From: Tubiluchus corallicola
Taxonomy: Eukaryota; Priapulida; Priapulimorpha; Priapulimorphida; Tubiluchidae
Reading direction: 5' to 3'
DNA: 58,185 nt
Assembly: GCA_030141605.1 (NCBI GenBank)
Contig: JAQGDQ010001162.1
Span: forward strand, 1 to 58,185
The notes beneath the pieces were generated by a model. The model did no database searches and was not told the origin of the DNA. It saw only the letters and a program-made list of their open reading frames with translations. A program made the translations under genes and the position numbers. Shown here in pieces: positions 24,501-30,500 of this stretch. Within the stretch, counting starts at the first letter, position 1. The number at the start of each line of letters is the position of its first letter.

Positions 24501-27500
24501 GTAATCGGTGCCATTTCTTTTCTTTATTTTCTTGTGCATGAAAATCTTAGTAAATGAAATTATTAATTTTCAAAAGTTAAAATTTTGAAATTGAATCAAA
24601 TCAACAGTTATTGAGTCGAATTTTTTCAAATTGAATTTGAATCAAATAGGTATTTACAGTAAAGTCAACCTCAAGTTTGAGATACTTGCTTATAAGAGAT
24701 ACTCGTTTATAAGGGACCACCAACACTGGTCCCGATTTTTTGTAACGTTTTTCCTGTATAAAAATCTTCGTATATAAGGTACTCGGATATAGGGGACTTT
24801 CGGTTGTAAGGGACGATATCTTCAGGTCCCGGGTAATAAAAACCCAGGTAAATTACCTCGCATATAAGGTACACTATGATCAAAGTGAAATTGATCCATT
24901 TTTAATCTCAATTTTTTGCAAACTCGGCCTTCGAACAGCTCGGTTTCCGCGGTCACATACATCTCGCATCACTGAAGGAGCTTCCTACATACCGTTTGCA
25001 CTGAATGTGCAGCAATAATCCATAAAAATATGGGTAAAAGTACAGAAAAGTACAGGTTTAGATACACCCTCGGTCTGACTCAACTTCGGCTACATGGGAC
25101 ATCGGATATAAGGGACGTTTTTTTCCGATCCCGAGGTGTGCCTTATATCCGAGGTTGAGATGTTTAAGAAAGTGCGAAGACGCCTCTAAGTGTCTTTTTT
25201 TGACAATTTCTCAGCTTTACTAGAAACTTTTAATTACACTTATTTGCAATAAATATTAATAAACAGTTTGTACAAATGAAAATTAAGGCGGGAAAAGGTG
25301 TTATGAAAATTAAGGCGGGAAAAGGTATTATAAAAATTAAGGCGGGAAAAGGTATTATAAAAATTAAGGCGGGAAAAGGTGTTATGAAAATTAAGGCGGG
25401 AAAAGGTGTTACGAAAATTAAGGCGGGAAAAGGTGTTATGAAAATTAAAGCGGGAAAGGTGTTATGAAAATTAAGGCGGGAAAAGCTGTTATGAAAATTA
25501 AAGCGGGAAAGGTGTTATGAAAATTAAGGCAGGAAAAGGTGTTACGAAAATTAAGGCGGGAAAAGGTGTTATGAAAATTAAAGCGGGAAAGGTGTTATGA
25601 AAATTAAGGCGGGAAAAGCTGTTATGAAAATTAAAGCGGGAAAGGTGTTATGAAAATTAAGGCGGGAAAAGCTGTTATGAAAATTAAAGCGGGAAAGGTG
25701 TTATGAAAATTAAGGCAGGAAAAATTGTTATGAAAATTAAAGCGGGAAAGGTGTTATGAAAATTAAGGCAGGAAAAGGTGTTGTGGAAATTAAAGTGGGA
25801 AAAGGTGCTATGAAAATTAAGGCAGGAAAAGGTGTTATGAAAATTAAGGCGAGAAAAGGTGTTATGAAAATTAAGGCGGGAAAAGGTGCTATGAAAATTA
25901 AGGCGGGAAAAGGTGTTATGAAAATTAAGGCGGGAAAAGGTGCTATGAAAATTAAGGCGGGAAAAGGTGTTATGAAAATTAAAGCGGGAAAAGGTGTTAA
26001 CTACACATTGAATGCAGCAAGTTATTTCCTGTCTATGAACTGGACTGGGATCTCTTTTCCTGGTGTCAGCAGACCCACAACCGTCACGTTTAATTTTCCA
26101 TTTCCGTGCAGTTTTAGCTCGAACTCTTGCACCAGCCTAGCCAACATTAGATATAGTTCTAACTCAGCAACCCGCCTTCCAATGCAACTCCGAACCCCGA
26201 GTCCGAACGGTTGCGAAGCGTACGGATCGGGAAGCTTTTGCTCGTTTGTCCTCAGCCAGCGGGACGGTTTGAATTTCTCAGCTTCCGGAAACAGCTCTTC
26301 ATCTCTACCCATGTGGTAATAGTTGGCAAAACATATGGTACCTTTAGGTACCCTGTAACCTGACATCACTATATCCCTCTCGGGCATTCTTGCTATCCCC
26401 GTTGTGATTGGATAAAGTCTAAGCGTTTCCTTGACGACGGCTTTCATGTATGACATGTGACCGAGGTCACTGGCAGTCAGCTTCCGGTCGCCCGTGATTG
26501 ACATGACTTCGTTCCGCAGCAGTTCTTGTGTGTCTGGATTTTCAGCTAAGAGGTGTATGGCGAAGCAGAGCGCATTGGACGTCGTGTCGACTCCGGCTAG
26601 TAGCAGCTCTGTCATCATGGCGTACGCTTCTTTTCGCGTCAAGTTCGGATTAGATATGACAAAATTCAGGAACGACGCACTAGCTTCTCCGCCATGCTCT
26701 TCTTCTTTGTCCAGCTGCTTCACTTTTTCGTCGATAACTTTCCTTGCGTAACCGAAGATTTCGTTGAATGCCGCGGCGAAGGTTTTCCACATTGGCGTGT
26801 TCAGCTTCTGTTGCTGTTTTGCAAACGTCTGCACGTAATTAGAGTACTTGAACGTAGTAGCAACAGCATCTATAAATCTCTGCGATTCTGGCGGAGTTGG
26901 TTCCCTCAAACATCCCAATCTTTTCTCGAACAGAATGGAGGCAATCGATTCCATGGACCACTTGTAAGCTTCGTTCGTCATTCCCGGAATGATGACGCCA
27001 CCGCCGGTCGTGTCGCGCAAATGCCTAATCCTTGCTATCATGTCTGTTATGACTTCATTTATCACCTTGTCATTTTCCAGTAGCAGTTGTGGTCGCAGCA
27101 TTTTCTTGCTCGCCGCTTTACGCAGACGTCCCCAGTGTTCTCCTTCAGCCGTGAGGAATGATTGTGCTTCATTAGCTGCGTCACGCCACAGCACCCAGCT
27201 GTCCATGGGTGCCCTTCGAGGGTACTCTCCTGTACTGCGCATCATACAGCGAATCTCGGTCGGATCACACGTCTGAACCATGTCCCATATTCCAACCTTG
27301 GTCCTCATGGTCTTCGCTCCAAACTTCTTAAAGTCTTTGCTCATCAATTCATGGAATTTGTACTGCCTGGCAACCTTTGAAACAAAACTCAAGAACCCCA
27401 CAAGCCCCTTTTCTCCGGGCATTTCGGAGAACTCTTTAATGTTTTCATTTTTGGCAGCTGTTTCCGTAGTTGCAGCTTGGACACCGGTCACGTATGTTGC

Positions 27501-30500
27501 TTTTGACGTGAACAAAACTCTTAAAATGCCACATTGCCTCATAGCTGATATGATTGTTGCTCTCTCAGCCATTGCAGCAGCCCAACAAATAGCTCTTATA
27601 CACTAAAATACAAATGCATCAACTGACAGCTCATATACACTAAAATACAAATGCACCAACTGACAGCTCATATGCACTAAAATACAAATGCATCAACTGA
27701 CAGCTCATATGCACTAAAATACAAATGCATCAACTGACAGCTCATATGCACTAAAATACAAATGCATCAACTGACAGCTCATATGCACTAAAATTTAAAT
27801 GCACCAACTGATAGCTCATATACACTAAAATTTAAATGCACCAACTGTTAGCTCATATACACTCAAATTTAAATGCACCAACTGTGAGCTCATATACACT
27901 AAAATTTAAATGCACCATCTGATAGCTCATATACACTAAAATTTAAATGCACCAACTGATAGCTCATATACACTAAAATTTAAATGCAGCAACTGTGAGC
28001 TCATATACACTCAAATTTAAACGCACCAACTGTAAGCTCATATACACTAAAATTTAAATGCACCAACTGATAGCTCATATACACTAAAATTTAAATGCAC
28101 CAACTGATAGCTCATATACACTAAAATTTAAATGCACCAACTGATAGCTCATATACACTAAAATTTAAATGCACCAACTGATAGCTCATATACACTAAAA
28201 TTTAAATGCACCAACTGATAGCTCGTATACACTCAAATTTAAATGCATCAACTGATAGCTCATATATTCTCAAATATAAATGCACCAACTGATAGCTCAT
28301 ATACAGTAAAATTTAAATGTACCAACTGTTACCTCATATACACTAAAATTTAAATGCACCAACTGATAGCTCGTATACACTCAAATTTAAATGCACCAAC
28401 TGATAGCTCATATACACTAAAATTTAAATGCACCAACTGATAGCTCATATACACTAAAATTTAAATGCACCAACTGATAGCTCATATACACTAAAATTTA
28501 AATGCACTATCTGATAGCTCATATACACTAAAATTTACATGTACCAACTGATAGCTCATATACACTAAAATTTAAATGCACCAACTGATAGCTCGTATAC
28601 ACTCAAATTTAAATGCACCAACTGATAGCTCATATACACTAAAATTTAAATGTACCAACTGTTAGCTCATATACACTAAAATTTAAATGTACCAACTGTT
28701 AGCTCATATACACTAAAATTTAAATGCACCAACTGATAGCTCATACACGCTCAAATTTAAATGCACCAACTGTTAGCTCATATACACTCAAATTTAAATG
28801 CACCAACTGTTAGCTCATATACACTCAAATTTAAATGTACCAACTGATAGCTCATACACGCTCAAATTTAAATGCACCAACTGTTAGCTCATATACACTC
28901 AAATTTAAATGCACCAACTGTTAGCTCATATACACTCAAATTTAAATGCACCAACTGATAGCTCATATACACTAAAATTTAAATATTTCCTATTAAATAA
29001 ACCTTTTAAATGTTTACTAAAAATGTTTGCTGGAATAACTTTCACTAGAACTGCAAGTCATTCTTGCACTGTAGTTATGCGTCAGCACACAAAGCTGCTG
29101 TAAAAAAGGCAGGTGACTGGATATTTAGAATAGCACAGTGCTAAGTTCAAGGCCATTTCACTCACTCAGCAGTAGAACTGTGTAGCAGTCTAGACTATTT
29201 TCTCCTAGCTTGACCCACAGCAAGTTTCATTAGACGTCAAGGATTTTCTACGAATTTTTAAGTTTCTAAAAACTTAATTAATTAGGGTCTTAATTAAATT
29301 AAATTTAAAGTTAAATTCTGCAGTACAATAGCTAGGACCTCAATAATGTAAATTGTAACTGGAAATCATGTTAATTATTTTATGTTATATTTTTATTTTT
29401 GTATATGTTTTTTATTTTTTATTGTTATACTGGATATGAAAAATAAGTTACAAATTACAGTTTATGTTAAACTTTTAGTTTAATATGCATTTTAATAAAC
29501 TAAGCTTTTACGTTAATATATAGAAAAATTTGTCATGCTCTAGCAGTAGGCGTTGGCTGCTGTAGATGTTTGCATCAGAGCCATAACTTAGTTTTTTTAT
29601 CAAAGGCAGTTCTTTTAGGTGAGCCACTGAACCAGTAGAGGTATCTTGGACATGTTCAAATGTCAATACATCTCCCTCAACGAAGTAAGTCATCGGATTT
29701 AGTATGGAGAACGAAACAGTCCAAAACAAGTATTGGTCTCCCAAATGACCACTCATTCACTGACCAACCTCAGTGTTGCTTAGTTTTGGTTGCTAAGCAC
29801 ATGCCACTCGGGTCTACCCTCACCTCTAAGTAACTTCGCTAGTATTAATTTTGATTACTAACGGCAAGTGATCACAAGACACTGTAATTTTTTTTGCAGA
29901 TTGCAAAGCAAATGGCCGTGACTTTGCTGCAGTTTGTGTGGGCTGTAAGATACCACACACAGCCGTAAGTAAGATCCAAGTGCACTGAATTTACAATGTA
30001 TTTATTCAGTATTTCGATGGCAAGTTACTAGCCTGTAAGACAGGGATGAGAATGACAAATTGCAAAAAACTCTGAAACAGGCCGGGGGTTTGAGGGGGGC
30101 AAAGCCCCCTTGGAGCCAGCAACAAATTGCAATTTTGTGACCATAGAGAGCCTCTAAATGGACTTAAAATATCAATTACCTTGTTTAATGCATAATTTAA
30201 AATACCCAACTATCAAGGATACATGATACCTAATTGTCTCAAAAATGCCTAAGTACTGACCGCTCCTATGCAAAAGTATATAAAAACTGTCTGCAATTGA
30301 CTCAAATAACTCCGCACAATTGATTCTACATTTTTATACATGGAGATATACACGTGGTTACACTAATGTACATGATGTAAACAAAGTGACGGCCTGCCAA
30401 CTAGCGGTCAGCTTGTGAGATAATGTTCTGGGTCCGTAAAAATTTTCTCAACAAATTTACGCGACTTACAAAAATGGCACTACTGGTCTTCCAAAAACTC

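Noticed and set aside
25276-26319. Plus-strand frames rich in KIKAGKGVM repeats
   Set aside because: Translation of the 27-bp minisatellite, continuing antisense into the P450 gene.
26494-27606. Plus-strand frames across the P450 locus
   Set aside because: Antisense shadows of the P450 coding sequence.
27583-28985. CRISPR array
   Set aside because: The 37-bp units are contiguous without unique spacers, in a eukaryotic intron.
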